Assembly: GCA_964020975.1 (NCBI GenBank)
Contig: OZ026618.1
Location: 33,196,549-33,260,548, forward strand
DNA: 64,000 nucleotides
Source of the DNA: Hermodice carunculata
Lineage: Eukaryota; Annelida; Polychaeta; Eunicida; Amphinomidae
Direction: 5' to 3'
The notes under the pieces were generated by a model. That model did no database searches. It saw nothing but the letters and a program-made list of their open reading frames with translations, and was not told the DNA's origin. Shown here in pieces: positions 53,817 through 63,972 of the stretch. Both the position numbers and the translations under genes were made by a program. Each line of letters opens with the position of its first letter. Position 1 is the stretch's first letter.

Positions 53817-54578
53817 GAAGAATTGGAAACAGGAAAAGATCGGGAGATCTGGAGCTAGAAAGAAAAAATGGGACGCGCAGTCCTTACGCAGGGTGGACCG
53901 GTCGCTCGAGAGGAAGACCCCCGTGCCTGACGAACCAACTGCAAAGTCCAAGATGTCTTCGACCGCCCGAAAGTTTAGTGATGTTGGTGTGAGCGCACTT
54001 GAGCAGACCACTAGTGAAACCGCAACGGGTAATGATACGGCTAGTGAATTGTGTGACACAGAACTTGAGGGGCGGCCTTGTCCAGAGGAAGGGAATATGT
54101 ACCATGAGATTGTCACGGACTACATGTATGAGGATGCCGGTACAGGGACAGAGTCAGAGGGTGAAGATGTTCCTGAGGTTGATATTGACTGCCCGACGGG
54201 TTACAGGTTCCTAGATACTCATCAACTGCAGCAGTTGATCTGTGCGGCAGCCGTGTGTCGGCAGTGTGGGGGAGAACTGGAGCTCAGGGCGGACAACAAA
54301 CGTCGCCGCGGGTGGGCTTCGTGTTTTGCCCTTGTGTGAGAGTCCTGCGATAAGAAACCTACGTGGCAATGGATGAGCAAGTCAACCGACACAGGTGCTC
54401 GGGAAGTAAATAAACTGTGTGTGCTGGCCATGAGAGCAGTTGGTAAGGGAAGAAGGGGAGCAGTGACTTTCGCAGGACACATGAACTTGCCGCTGCCAAT
54501 AGGTGCCAACTCATGGGGAATCCATACAAAATCATGGGGCGAGACGGCAAATGATGTGCTTCAAGAAGACTTTCAAAG
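53817..54578 (+). pseudogene. Mutator-like transposase-domain gene, N-terminal exon
   Basis: The plus frame through 53893-54339 and 54340-54578 encodes a basic N-terminus (RRVDRSLERKTPVPDEP), an acidic linker, GYRFLDTHQLQQLICAAAVC with a zinc-type C-x2-C, RRRGWASCFALV, and after a TGA, ESCDKKPTWQWMSKS, EVNKLCVLAMRAVGKGRRGA and MNLPLPIGANSWGIH. This resembles the start of invertebrate proteins with a Mutator-like transposase domain (YRFVD-L, C-x2-C, GCAS, CE-C, E-N-R-VYAMR-GKG, MN-PKP). The TGA at 54337-54339 falls where relatives have Cys. The exon ends at CAAAG|GTAAGT (54578/54579), a good donor. No continuing exon is found before 55.8 kb, so the copy appears broken or cut. Confidence 0.6.
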
Positions 54579-55820
54579 GTAAGTCCGAAAATCACTTCAA
54601 ATCAGACTTTCCCAGTGCATGTACTGTGGTACTTATCAGCTACTCGGCACTCACCTGATACACTGGTCCCTCCAGTGCTAGTTGTGCTGGCACGCAGAGC
54701 TCTGTCCACAGGTGATCTGCAGGTGGGAGCTTGGTCGATCAGTGTTGTACTGGAACAGCTGTCAGAATATGGCAAGTGGCCCTGGGACAGGGTGCTGGCT
54801 TCTTTTATAGGCGCGGAACAAAAGGCTGGTGTGATGACACCGGTCATACAGTACTTTCCTTGGGACAGTTCATTCTTGGAGTTGGGAGGGGGTACAACAT
54901 TCCTCCCTGGTTTGAAAAAGCTTGCTTTATTTTTAAATCCCTTAATTTGCTTATATTTTGATTTTTCTTGACTTATAGATGGATTAGTGGATCTGATATG
55001 GTCATGCATTACCCATTTGTCCATACACCCATGCAAATAGTGCAGCTTGCATTCCCAGTGCAACTTATTATCTGTAAGAAAAAGAATAATTGTAAGTATC
55101 ATGTATCAGCTGGAATATTGATACGAATTGCAAACTATGGTTTTATTATTAAGACTAGAAGAATATGGAACTTATATTTCATCTTAAATGCAATAATTAT
55201 GTTCTAATTGAACATGAAATTATCATGAATCACTTAAGACAGGATCCTGATGAGAGTAATCAGAAGGGAGCCAGATAAACAGACCGCCCATGTTCTCAAC
55301 ATCAATCATGTCATTGTTTACATGAATTATATTACCTATCACACACAAAAATAATCTTTAATACACTTGTATTAGGTAGTTGATACCATGCAAGTATAAA
55401 AATATTTTGTACTTGCATCTTTGATTTAATATATTAGTTATGTAATTAAGGTTACCATATATGAATTTTCAAAGAATATCATGATATATGAGAGATATAT
55501 GTATCTAGGTAGACGCTCAATACTCAGTGTTTAAATTCTCCAGGACTTTTGTCTGTGGAATAAACACCATCTATAGCCCCAAAACAAAAATAGCATATGG
55601 ATTCTCTGTGAACTGATATAATATATCCACAGGGATTTCCCTTCAAACTAATAACTGAGAGCTCTACTAAGACTTCTCATAACTTAAATAATAATCTCTG
55701 CAGAGATTGCTCATACAAAAACATGAGAAAACAGTCTTTATTAAAGATAATGGTTTACTCAAATATCAGATTACCCAGTACATAAGAATGCCAGATAAAC
55801 CAACAGTTCTTATTTCAGTT
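54579..55820. other. intergenic or LTR-proximal sequence
   Basis: Open frames at 54602-55102 (minus) and 54615-54971 (plus) overlap and show no recognised domain. The part near 55.2-55.8 kb lies downstream of the Gypsy-strand frames and could contain that element's 3' LTR. This cannot be tested because the 5' LTR is outside the window. Confidence 0.4.
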
Positions 55821-57236
55821 TTACAAGTTATAAAATGATTTAGCAACCTGTCCACTCAATTCCAAAATCAGTTTGACAGGCAAATTCCTGGCCCCAGCTA
55901 CTATCCTAGCTGATTCAAGGAGCATACCAGGATTTGAATATTTATGCTGTAAAGCATACTTTGGTGGCAACAGGTATGGAGAATCTGTCTCCAGAATGAT
56001 TTTTTCCAATGGCAGTTTCCTAAGAACTGCTTTCATGTCCTCCTCTTTCTCTTGTCTGCTGGCTACACATGTGATACCAAAAACTACATTTGGAAATTGT
56101 TTTATCCATTGCTCTGCAATAGCAATGTCATTGTTAAAACAATGAACATGCACTTTGTGATCTGATTCTAAATTTGATTTCAGAATTTCGATACATTGAA
56201 AGGTTGCTTCTGGAGTAGCACCATCCCTGCAGTGTATAACCACAGGAAGTTGAAAATGTGACACTATGGGAAGGATTGAGTGCAGGGCTTTAATTTGTTG
56301 ATCTTTCTGCCCTTGTGACATGCCAATGGTACCGAAATCCAAACCTATTTCTCCTATACCTACTACATCTGATTCCTGAAGTAAACTTTCCATTCTATGT
56401 ATCATGGGGGCCATATTTCCAGCTGAAGTGAATCTTGGGTGAATTCCGATTGTAAATTTAATTTTGTCTTCTCGTCTTATTCTGTTCATACCTTGCAACG
56501 TATACCATTGATTATCAAAACATTGGTTAGATATCATGCACTCCAGAACAAACCCCTCAGCAGTATCATCTATTAATTGACCAAGATCTGAATAATCAAT
56601 CTTTTTCATTAATTCACCAATATGACAATGTGAATCTATAGCTGAAGGAATTTGGGAAATTTGTTGTTGAATAATGGTTTGATATGAGCCTTTTTGAAAT
56701 GCCATCATTCGGTTTAAAGATTTAATTTGTTGTTGTTGTGTGTCAGACAATTTAGAAATAATGGCAGCCAAAGTCCTCCAATGTATCAAATCAGAAATTC
56801 TTTGAGGAATGACGGAAAGAGGTATTTCACTTGTGCTCCGTTCTATACCTATTGCATATTGGATGCATAATAGTTTCTCAGTTTCAGTGATCACAGCCCC
56901 TGGCTCATACAATGCATGCTGTTGTACATACTGAAGTAAAGTATCCAAGCTAGCACAAGATAAGTACCCAGCTAATGTATAAAGCATACCTGTCATGAGC
57001 ATAACCCATAAAGGTACATCCTTATCATTGAACTGATGAAAATGATCTTCAGTATGATTTTGAAAATGCTCTTGCATAATTCCTAGTTGAGCAAATTGAA
57101 CACAGCATTTCCAACATGCTGTGGACGGTGCCACATACCAAGGCATATGGTCTTTAAGTACATGTCGTTTAACATGTCTGTTTGGGACCGGACAAATTGG
57201 ACATGGATGCATTCGCTTTTTCTTTAAACTTGCCAT
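55821..57236 (-). CDS. C2H2 zinc-finger plus TatD-type metallohydrolase
   Basis: A 471-residue intact frame. Residues 9-61 hold two zinc-finger-like units: C12-x2-C15 with H25 and H30, then a canonical C41-x2-C44-x12-H57-x3-H61. A helical linker with a hydrophobic stretch (VPLWVMLMTGMLYTLAGYL, about 74-92) follows. Residues 199-471 are a TatD-family TIM-barrel hydrolase with every expected metal ligand: H203 and H205 (DSHCH), E296 (GEIGLDF), H335 (PVVIHCRDG), H365 (HVHCF) and D418 (ETDSPYLLPP). TatD enzymes are metal-dependent DNases/exonucleases; TATDN2 is the closest type known to me. The frame is one exon, preceded by the acceptor TTATTTTGTTTCAG near 57267. It follows a Gypsy pol on the same strand. 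It could be an element-borne accessory gene, or a host or domesticated gene beside the element. Confidence 0.85.
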   Translation of the reverse strand: MASLKKKRMHPCPICPVPNRHVKRHVLKDHMPWYVAPSTACWKCCVQFAQLGIMQEHFQNHTEDHFHQFNDKDVPLWVMLMTGMLYTLAGYLSCASLDTLLQYVQQHALYEPGAVITETEKLLCIQYAIGIERSTSEIPLSVIPQRISDLIHWRTLAAIISKLSDTQQQQIKSLNRMMAFQKGSYQTIIQQQISQIPSAIDSHCHIGELMKKIDYSDLGQLIDDTAEGFVLECMISNQCFDNQWYTLQGMNRIRREDKIKFTIGIHPRFTSAGNMAPMIHRMESLLQESDVVGIGEIGLDFGTIGMSQGQKDQQIKALHSILPIVSHFQLPVVIHCRDGATPEATFQCIEILKSNLESDHKVHVHCFNNDIAIAEQWIKQFPNVVFGITCVASRQEKEEDMKAVLRKLPLEKIILETDSPYLLPPKYALQHKYSNPGMLLESARIVAGARNLPVKLILELSGQVAKSFYNL

Positions 57237-57433
57237 AGCTGATGTACTGTAACATCCAAGTTATACTGAAACAAAATAATACATTATACAGAGTTAGGAA
57301 TGAGGTAAGATAAGGTCAATAACACATAATGTTAGATGTACATATATTTATCCCCTACATTTTAAATTTTAATTTCCATTGTTGTGACCATATATGAGAG
57401 CTTGACTCTACCAATATATGAATAGATACATTT

Positions 57434-57838
57434 TTAATCGCATCCAAACCGCAAAGGTGGCTTAATCTTTCTGCCACTTCTGGTGGTGGGATTTTGACTA
57501 AATTCTGCAGCAGTTGCAGAATTGGAACCTGCTTGTTTGGATGTATTATCCATGTAGTGCATCAGGCATAGCCATGTTTTTATAACAACACATTCCTCAG
57601 TGGCTGAGGGCTGTACCTGATGCATACAATCTCTATTCCTATGAACCTCTTGCCATAGATGTCTTTCTATTCTATCCCTACTGGTAGATTTTAGACCACA
57701 GATTCCACACTGGTAAACTCCATCTTGTAGGTGGCATTTGCCTATCCTCCTGGTTCGTTTCCTCACAAGATTTTCATGCCTAACCCCCTCTACCGGGCCA
57801 GGTTGAGGAGATGCAGAATTGCCAGTATTTTGTTCCAT
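57434..57838 (-). CDS. 134-residue C2H2 zinc-finger protein downstream of Gypsy pol
   Basis: I take the start at MEQNTGNSASPQPGPVEG. Upstream in-frame codons exist, but the acceptor CTTTTCTACAG lies just before this ATG (AG at 57844-57843), so a spliced message would begin coding here. A single finger C-x2-C-x12-H-x5-H occurs in YQCGICGLKSTSRDRIERH and the residues after it. The C-terminus RSGRKIKPPLRFGCD resembles the basic tail at the end of the neighbouring pol (RGRRIKKPSHLVNF), which supports a common origin with the element. The function is not known; nucleic-acid binding is plausible. It lies 198 nt upstream of the TatD frame and about 100 nt downstream of pol. Confidence 0.65.
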   Translation of the reverse strand: MEQNTGNSASPQPGPVEGVRHENLVRKRTRRIGKCHLQDGVYQCGICGLKSTSRDRIERHLWQEVHRNRDCMHQVQPSATEECVVIKTWLCLMHYMDNTSKQAGSNSATAAEFSQNPTTRSGRKIKPPLRFGCD

Positions 57839-58319
57839 GTCCCTGTAGAAAAGGTATAACAATAGCTGGTCACAAGTATGTGTATATCCATTTACTATAT
57901 ACAAACTGAAAAAAAAACCTTCCTAATTTCCTACAAGTGTTTATTACCAGTCAACATCAAAGTTAACTAGATGTGAGGGTTTTTTAATTCTTCTTCCTCT
58001 TTTGGAGAAGACTATGGGAACTGTTTCAACGTCTTCTTGTTCAGACTCAGTTACTGTACCTTCTATTGAGGCTGACTCTTCTAATTCCTCCTGACTCACT
58101 TCTGTCATTATGTGTACACTGTCTTGTTGCAATGGTGTACTATTTTCTGTGGATTCCCTTACCTCTGATCTAGCTAATTCTTCTTGTTCTGGACTTGTGT
58201 TTTCCTCTGAAAACAGTATATCTAGGTTCTCATCCCCTTGGTCCTGCTCATCGTATGCAATCGTGGTGTCAAGATCTAATAATTGATGTCGCATACGCCT
58301 TATCCACATTGGTATATGA

Positions 58320-59360
58320 CGGTCTCTACACAATTTCAATCTGTCATGATGGATTACTGACTCTTTTTTTCTATCTCTGATTTTGTACAACACTGGTGAC
58401 AGAACAGCAGTTATCAGAAACGGACCATCCCAAACTTTATTCAGCTTTTTGCTCTGACCAATTTTGGAGCTAGTATAGAGCTTATACACTAGATCTCCTA
58501 CCTCATATGAATATTCTGCCAATTTCAGATCGTAAGTTCTTTTTTGGCGATTCTGATTTGTCTTCAAATGGGATCTAGCTAGCTCATGCGCTTTCTGCAA
58601 CCGTTCTCGAAGTATTTTTATATATTGTGGAGGGTCAACTTCTCCAGTGGTCTCCCAAGTTCCAAACAATAGATCTGCTGGTCGAGTCACTTCTCTTCCT
58701 AACATTAGCATGTTGGCTGAGAACCCTGTACTTCTATTTACCATAGATCGTATTGCTGCTGACAGGTGAGGCAAATACTTATCCCACTGTTTACTGTGGT
58801 GTTCAATGCAACATCTTATCATACCTAGCAGTAACCTATTATATCGTTCTATTTGTCCGTTACTTCTGGGTCTGTAAGGAGTGGTTCTCGTCTTTGATAT
58901 TTGTAACAAGTTACAGATAGCATGGATTAGCTTGCCATCTACATTTTTACCCTGATCGGTATGTATAGAAAGAGGGCAACCAAATCTAGATATAAATTCG
59001 TCAACAACTTTCTGTGCAATCAATTCAGCTGATTGATCGGGTATAGCAAAACATTCAAACCACTTTGAAAATTGGTCTACCAGACACAATATATACACGT
59101 TCTTACTCTCACTAGGTGTGAAGGGACCCAGAATATCCAGATGAAGTCTTTCCATAGGGACACTTGCATGATAATTCTGCATTCTAGCTTTTGGCCATAC
59201 TTTCAGTTTCTTATATTTACTACACTGAACACAAGTCCTGACATACAACTGACAATCTTTAGCCATTCCATGCCAGAAAAAGCTCTTCTTCAGGAGTGCT
59301 AAGGTTTTATCCTCACCCAAATGTCCAGCGTACCGAACATCATGACATTGATGAAGCACC
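58320..59360 (-). CDS. Ty3/Gypsy integrase domain
   Basis: An integrase that would insert element cDNA into the genome. An H-H-C-C zinc-binding module (HDVRYAGHLGEDKT and CVQC) is followed by the catalytic core with all three acidic positions visible in LHLDILGPFT, IHTDQGKN and NGQIERYNR. A C-terminal GPF module (VWDGPFLITAVLSPVLYKI and IHHDRLKLC) comes next. This order after RNase H is diagnostic of Ty3/Gypsy. After the domain an acidic tail ends with RGRRIKKPSHLVNFDVDW at 57944. Confidence 0.9.
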
Positions 59361-59853
59361 TCCTGTTGTAAAGACTGTAGAACAACTAAACATTTTCTTG
59401 GCATTACATTTGCCCACCTATAGTAAAGAACTCCTTCATACAGATCCAGCTGAGATTTACAGGACCATAGATGTTTTACTGATAAACTACTTAACCACAA
59501 ATCTTTAGAACTTGGATTTCCAGCCTCCAACCAGGCAATCACAGGACCAATACCTGGATCCTGCAACTGATACTGTCTTAACTCATGTGATGAATATCCT
59601 ATCCACTTACCTGTTTCATCAGCATCACTTTCAGTTGCTCTGACTTCTTCCATATCTGTTTCTCCATCTACTTCCAGTGATCTTACCTGGTGAACTGCCA
59701 AGGGAAGAACATCATCCACATCCTGATCAAATCTATACCACTGATTGTGTACCTTTTCACAGTATTTACATCCACAACAAGGTAGTTCATCTACTTTGAC
59801 ACCTGCAGCATAACAGTCACACATCTCCACGATGGAAGAAACTCTGGAAAGAC

Positions 59854-60300
59854 TGTCGGCATTGATATGTTTTTTACCTGGTCGATGTATGATTTCCATA
59901 TCATACTGTCCGAGTTCCTCAATCCAACGGGCTAATTGGCCATCCACAGCCTTGAATCTCATTAACCATGCCAAACTACTATGATCTGTTCTGACTAGGA
60001 ACCTTCGACCTAACAAATAATGTCGGAACTGACGAGTAAATCTGACGACAGCCAGCAGTTCCTTTCGAGTAGTACAATATTTTCTTTGTGCAGGAGACAA
60101 TACAAAACTGCCATAAGAGATTGTCCTCTCAATTCCATCTTGAATCTGACTAAGTTCCGCTCCAATAGCCTTCTCAGAAGCATCGCAATCCAGAAGAAAA
60201 GTTCCTTTATCCCTAGGGAATCCCAGAACTGGAGCATTGGTCAAAGCAGTCTTCAAAGCTTGGAAGGCCTGTTGATGTTCATCTGACCAAGAAAATACTA
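59854..60300 (-). CDS. Ty3/Gypsy RNase H domain
   Basis: It begins after FSWSDEHQQAFQALK and shows LLDCDASEKAIGAELSQ, YCTTRKELLAVV, LVRTDHSSLAWLM and HRPGKKHINADSLSR, the conserved order of Ty3/Gypsy RNase H. It would remove the RNA strand during reverse transcription. A cysteine cluster (CDCY, CCGCKYC) follows before the integrase, as in several metazoan Gypsy lineages. Confidence 0.88.
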
Positions 60301-60309
60301 CTTTAGGAC

Positions 60310-61060
60310 CTGTCAATTCGTACAGACAACTAGCAATCTCAGAAAAATGGTCAATATGGTCTCTGTGGTAATTTGCAAAGCCTAAAAAGGACTCTACATC
60401 TCTGACACCCTTGGGGATTGGCCAGTCTTTTACCACTGAAATCTTATCAGGGTTGACTGCAATGCCATGCTCAGAAACGGCTCGACCCAGGAACTTTATC
60501 TCTTTTTGAAAGAGATGACATTTTTTGGGTTTGAGTTTCAGATGGTTGTCTCTGAATCTCTGAAACACTATTCTCAAGTTTTCTACATGTTCCTGAAAGG
60601 ATTTTCCTACAATAACCACGTCATCCAGGAAAGCCAGAACTTCTTTCCAGGTAAGGCCTTTTAGAACGAGGTTCATGGCCCTCATAAAGGTAGCAGGTGC
60701 ATTACATAACCCGAATGGCATTCTAGTGTACTCGTATAGTCAATATTTTGTCAAAAATGCTGTTTTTGGTCTATCTGCCTCCTCCACCTCTATTTGCCAG
60801 TACCCAGAGGCCATATCAACTGAGGAGAAGAATATATTGCCTCCCAGAGTGTCAAGACACTCTTCTATTAGTGGTAAAGGATAAGCATCCTTGATGGTAA
60901 TTTGATTCAACTTACGATAATCCACACACCATCTTACACTCCCGTCTTTTTTCCTAATAAGAACAGGAGGCGAAGCCCATTCGGAACAAGAAGGTTGAAC
61001 TATCCCCATGTCCAGCATAGATTGTAAATGCTGTTCTTCTTCAGATGCAAAACACAGAGG
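60310..61060 (-). CDS. Ty3/Gypsy reverse transcriptase domain
   Basis: RT motifs in order are MGIVQPSCSEWASPPVLIRK, WCVDYRKLNQITIKDAYPLP, FFSSVDMASGYWQIEV, MPFGLCNAPATFMRAM and the catalytic FLDDVVIVG, then FLGRAVSEHGIAVNPDK. This is a typical Ty3/Gypsy RT. Confidence 0.9.
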
Positions 61061-61719
61061 TACTCTTCTCATTCTTTGTTTTATTGGAGTTGCTTCTCTG
61101 GTATTGATCTGATGTTTAATTTTAGAGAAGTGCCCTAAATCTAAATCATTTTTGGCAAAGATATCCTCAAATTCTATAAGTAATTTGGCCAAAACAAATG
61201 TTTGATCCCTATCCAAATTTTGACTGGATGAATCAAATAGGGCCTGTAAATGAGCAGGTACCTTCACAGAAGCATCAAATTCCTCTAAAGCTTCCATTTT
61301 AGTGCTTCGCACTTGCAAAGTAGAATTATGCACCTCTAATGAATCACTTACTAGTGTACCATAATCTTCTGTTTCTGAAGAATTCTGTTCTTGGCTGTCA
61401 GGAGTCTTTTCATCTTCAACCACATCCATCACCTCCATAGCCACACCTAAGAAATATCCTGGCTTGACATTGATGAATTTATCAGTTAAATTCACCATAG
61501 AAACTACTACATGATCATTACCTTGTATAATCATGGAAGGAAACAGAATATCCTTCTGACCTTTGACAGGAGTGATGATGTAATCTGTGTTTTTACCATC
61601 TTCAATGACAGCCTTGCTAAACACTTTGGTAGATGGTGGAACTACCACCCTCTCAGAGATGGTCACTCGAGAAATCTGATGTTTCTCTGTTCCCTTACAA
61701 TATAAATTTCCTGGAATGA

Positions 61720-62060
61720 CTTGATCTCTAGAAGTCACTGTCATGTTTTTCAAATCTACCTGGCACTCATAAGCCAATAAGAAGTCAAGACCAAGAATCA
61801 TCTGATCCGTAATTGGTGCGACAAATACTTGCTATTTGAAGATCTTTCTTCCCAGCATAAACTTTATGTTGGGAATAATAGTAGCCAACATACAGCTATC
61901 TTGAGCTGCTCCTTTCAACCTAACCACTTCTCTTGCACTAAACTCAATTCCACACTCCTGAGCAAACTGCTGATTCAACACTGTAACCTGTGCAGCAGAA
62001 TCAACCACTGCTTGAACTTCCTGATTGTGTATCTTAACAGGAACAACTAAATTGTAACCC
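61720..62060 (-). CDS. Ty3/Gypsy aspartic protease region
   Basis: VPVKIHNQEVQAVVDSAAQV provides the catalytic DSA (a variant of D-S/T-G), followed by NQQFAQECG and later MILGLDFLLAYECQVD, the ILG-DFL flap-side motif of retropepsins. It lies between gag and RT as expected. Confidence 0.75.
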
Positions 62061-62328
62061 TGACAATTCCGATCGAAAGTTACCTCTCTTACTTTTGAGT
62101 TGGTTACATTTGAAGTTGCTGAATTCACAGTATTTCCTTTGTCTAGTGACATAGTGGATATAACTGTATCTCCTTGTATTATTGACGTTTTGGAGATGAC
62201 ATCTGCTTCCTTCTTTGTAGAGTTGATGGGACTTCCTTTTACAACTGTATTTACATTCCTAGGTACCACACTATTTGCACTATGGCCATCCTGGTCTAGG
62301 GTTGAATGCTGGCCATTCTCCTCAACCC

Positions 62329-63972
62329 TTATGCTTTTAAAGTATCAAGTTTGGGAGACCTCGGGGAACCCTGCACTTTGGTGGGTGACTTGAAAGGTGG
62401 TGACCTACCTGATGTAGATACCAGTGGGGACTTTGTTGGGCATTCTTTTGCAAAATGCCCTATTCCCTGGCATTTAAAGCACACCTGTCTGGATACCCTA
62501 GGTGGAGTTCCCACATTAAAACCCGAATCCTTGTCAACTCTCAAAGGACTTGGAAATTTTGTTTCTCCATCCCTATTACCATGATCTGTGGCTAACACTT
62601 TTTGAAACATCTTAACACCCTCTTGAACTCCTTTAGATACCGCCAATGCAATGATATCTTCAAGGGATGGAGGTTGTTTATTTTGCATAGCCAAGCCTGT
62701 TGCTCTTACCTCATAGCCCACTGATGAGTCGTCCTCAAGAAAAGATACAGTCTTAACTGATTTCCTTGCTTGAGGGAACATCATATCAAAATTCTGAACA
62801 TGAACTTTCATCAGATGTAAGGCCTCTGTCAAATCTTTTGGTTCTTTATTTAGAACTTGATATGCAGCCCTATTATGAATACAACCCTTCAGAAAAGCTT
62901 CCATTGCCATAGATTCTAATATAGCCAAAGCCTCACCATTGCAGTCTGGGAAACTATCCTGAGCTAAACGTTGAGCCCTTTCTGCAAACTCATCCAGAGT
63001 TTCCCCTACTTTTTGTTTCAACTCACGCAATTGCCTGCGTACACTTGTTGGGGGATCAACTCTACCGAACCGCTGGTCCATTTTCTTAGCTAAGAGAGCA
63101 TAGTTTTCTCGAACCAGTTCATCCAAACTCCCAAAATAGTTGAGAGCTTTCTCCCGTAGAGCATCAACTAATCTATCTAACTTCTCTGTTTCATCCCAGT
63201 TATACCGTTTGGCTAACCTCTCAAATTGTAAGATGTAAGGTCGCCAATCTTGTGTGCCACTAAAACAGGCCATTTTGGAAAGTGGTGGATTCCTTATAGT
63301 AGATCCTTGACCATTCTGGTTATGATCTTGCCTCCGTCTTTTGTCTTTCTTACCCTCCAATCCCACTTGAGATGATGATATACAAGGAGGAATGGACTGG
63401 GAAGTTGATGTGGAAGTTACCTGATTAGTGTCTACAAAATGAGATTCTGACATTTGACCCAAATTTGTAGTATCTTGTACCTGTTGAATATTCCATGGTG
63501 GAATATTTATTCCACTTCCCAATGAAGGAAGTCCACCAACAGTAGGTCCTGATGCTAAACTTCTACCAGGCATATACAATGGCTGCTCTCCCGCACCCAC
63601 ACCTACATAACCAAATGGTACAGTATTGCCTGCATAAGTGTTTCCCAAAACATTGGGAATTGGTACTTGATTTATTCCAGTACCTGGCACCATCTGTACT
63701 GATGATGTCATACCCCCTACACAGGGATTAGCAATGTGACCTACATTAGGCAGTTGCAGGGTATTCACACCTACATCAGTTCTCCCAGTCACTGAACCTG
63801 CAACTTGTACATTACTAGGATGGATCGAACCTGCATTCATTGACACCTGAACTGGTCGCGCGCCTGTTGAATGTGTATTGAAAGTATTTCTTGATGGAAG
63901 ATTATCTGCTTGCACTACTATTACACTGTCTGGTGATGTATGATCAATACTATGAGTCACAACCCTGGTCAA
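62329..63972 (-). CDS. Ty3/Gypsy gag
   Basis: A long Thr/Ser/Gly/Pro-rich N-terminus is followed by the retrotransposon gag domain (MACFSGTQDWRPYILQFERL through LTEALHLMKVHVQNFDMMF, about residues 235-400). A CCHC zinc knuckle, CFKCQGIGHFAKEC (C-x2-C-x4-H-x4-C), lies near residue 500. It would form the particle shell and bind RNA. The start may lie further upstream because the window ends 28 bases beyond the first Met. Confidence 0.85.
   Translation of the reverse strand: MTRVVTHSIDHTSPDSVIVVQADNLPSRNTFNTHSTGARPVQVSMNAGSIHPSNVQVAGSVTGRTDVGVNTLQLPNVGHIANPCVGGMTSSVQMVPGTGINQVPIPNVLGNTYAGNTVPFGYVGVGAGEQPLYMPGRSLASGPTVGGLPSLGSGINIPPWNIQQVQDTTNLGQMSESHFVDTNQVTSTSTSQSIPPCISSSQVGLEGKKDKRRRQDHNQNGQGSTIRNPPLSKMACFSGTQDWRPYILQFERLAKRYNWDETEKLDRLVDALREKALNYFGSLDELVRENYALLAKKMDQRFGRVDPPTSVRRQLRELKQKVGETLDEFAERAQRLAQDSFPDCNGEALAILESMAMEAFLKGCIHNRAAYQVLNKEPKDLTEALHLMKVHVQNFDMMFPQARKSVKTVSFLEDDSSVGYEVRATGLAMQNKQPPSLEDIIALAVSKGVQEGVKMFQKVLATDHGNRDGETKFPSPLRVDKDSGFNVGTPPRVSRQVCFKCQGIGHFAKECPTKSPLVSTSGRSPPFKSPTKVQGSPRSPKLDTLKA

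Larger units (their letters stand above)
55821..63972 (-). mobile_element. young Ty3/Gypsy LTR element with extra 3' genes (window-edge cut)
   Basis: Parts on the minus strand, from right to left: gag, aspartic protease, reverse transcriptase, RNase H, integrase, and then two additional open frames (a C2H2 protein and a zinc-finger TatD hydrolase). The long open frames and intact-looking catalytic motifs suggest a recent insertion. The gag-pol region lies in several frames, with about two or three interruptions, some of which could be natural frame changes. The 5' end and 5' LTR lie beyond the window. Including the last two frames in the element is an inference from strand, spacing and splice-acceptor context. 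Confidence 0.75.

Noticed and set aside
54602-55102. 166-residue minus and 118-residue plus overlapping frames
   Set aside because: No recognisable domain, and the two strands compete. A remnant exon of the Mutator-like gene was considered, but no motif continues.
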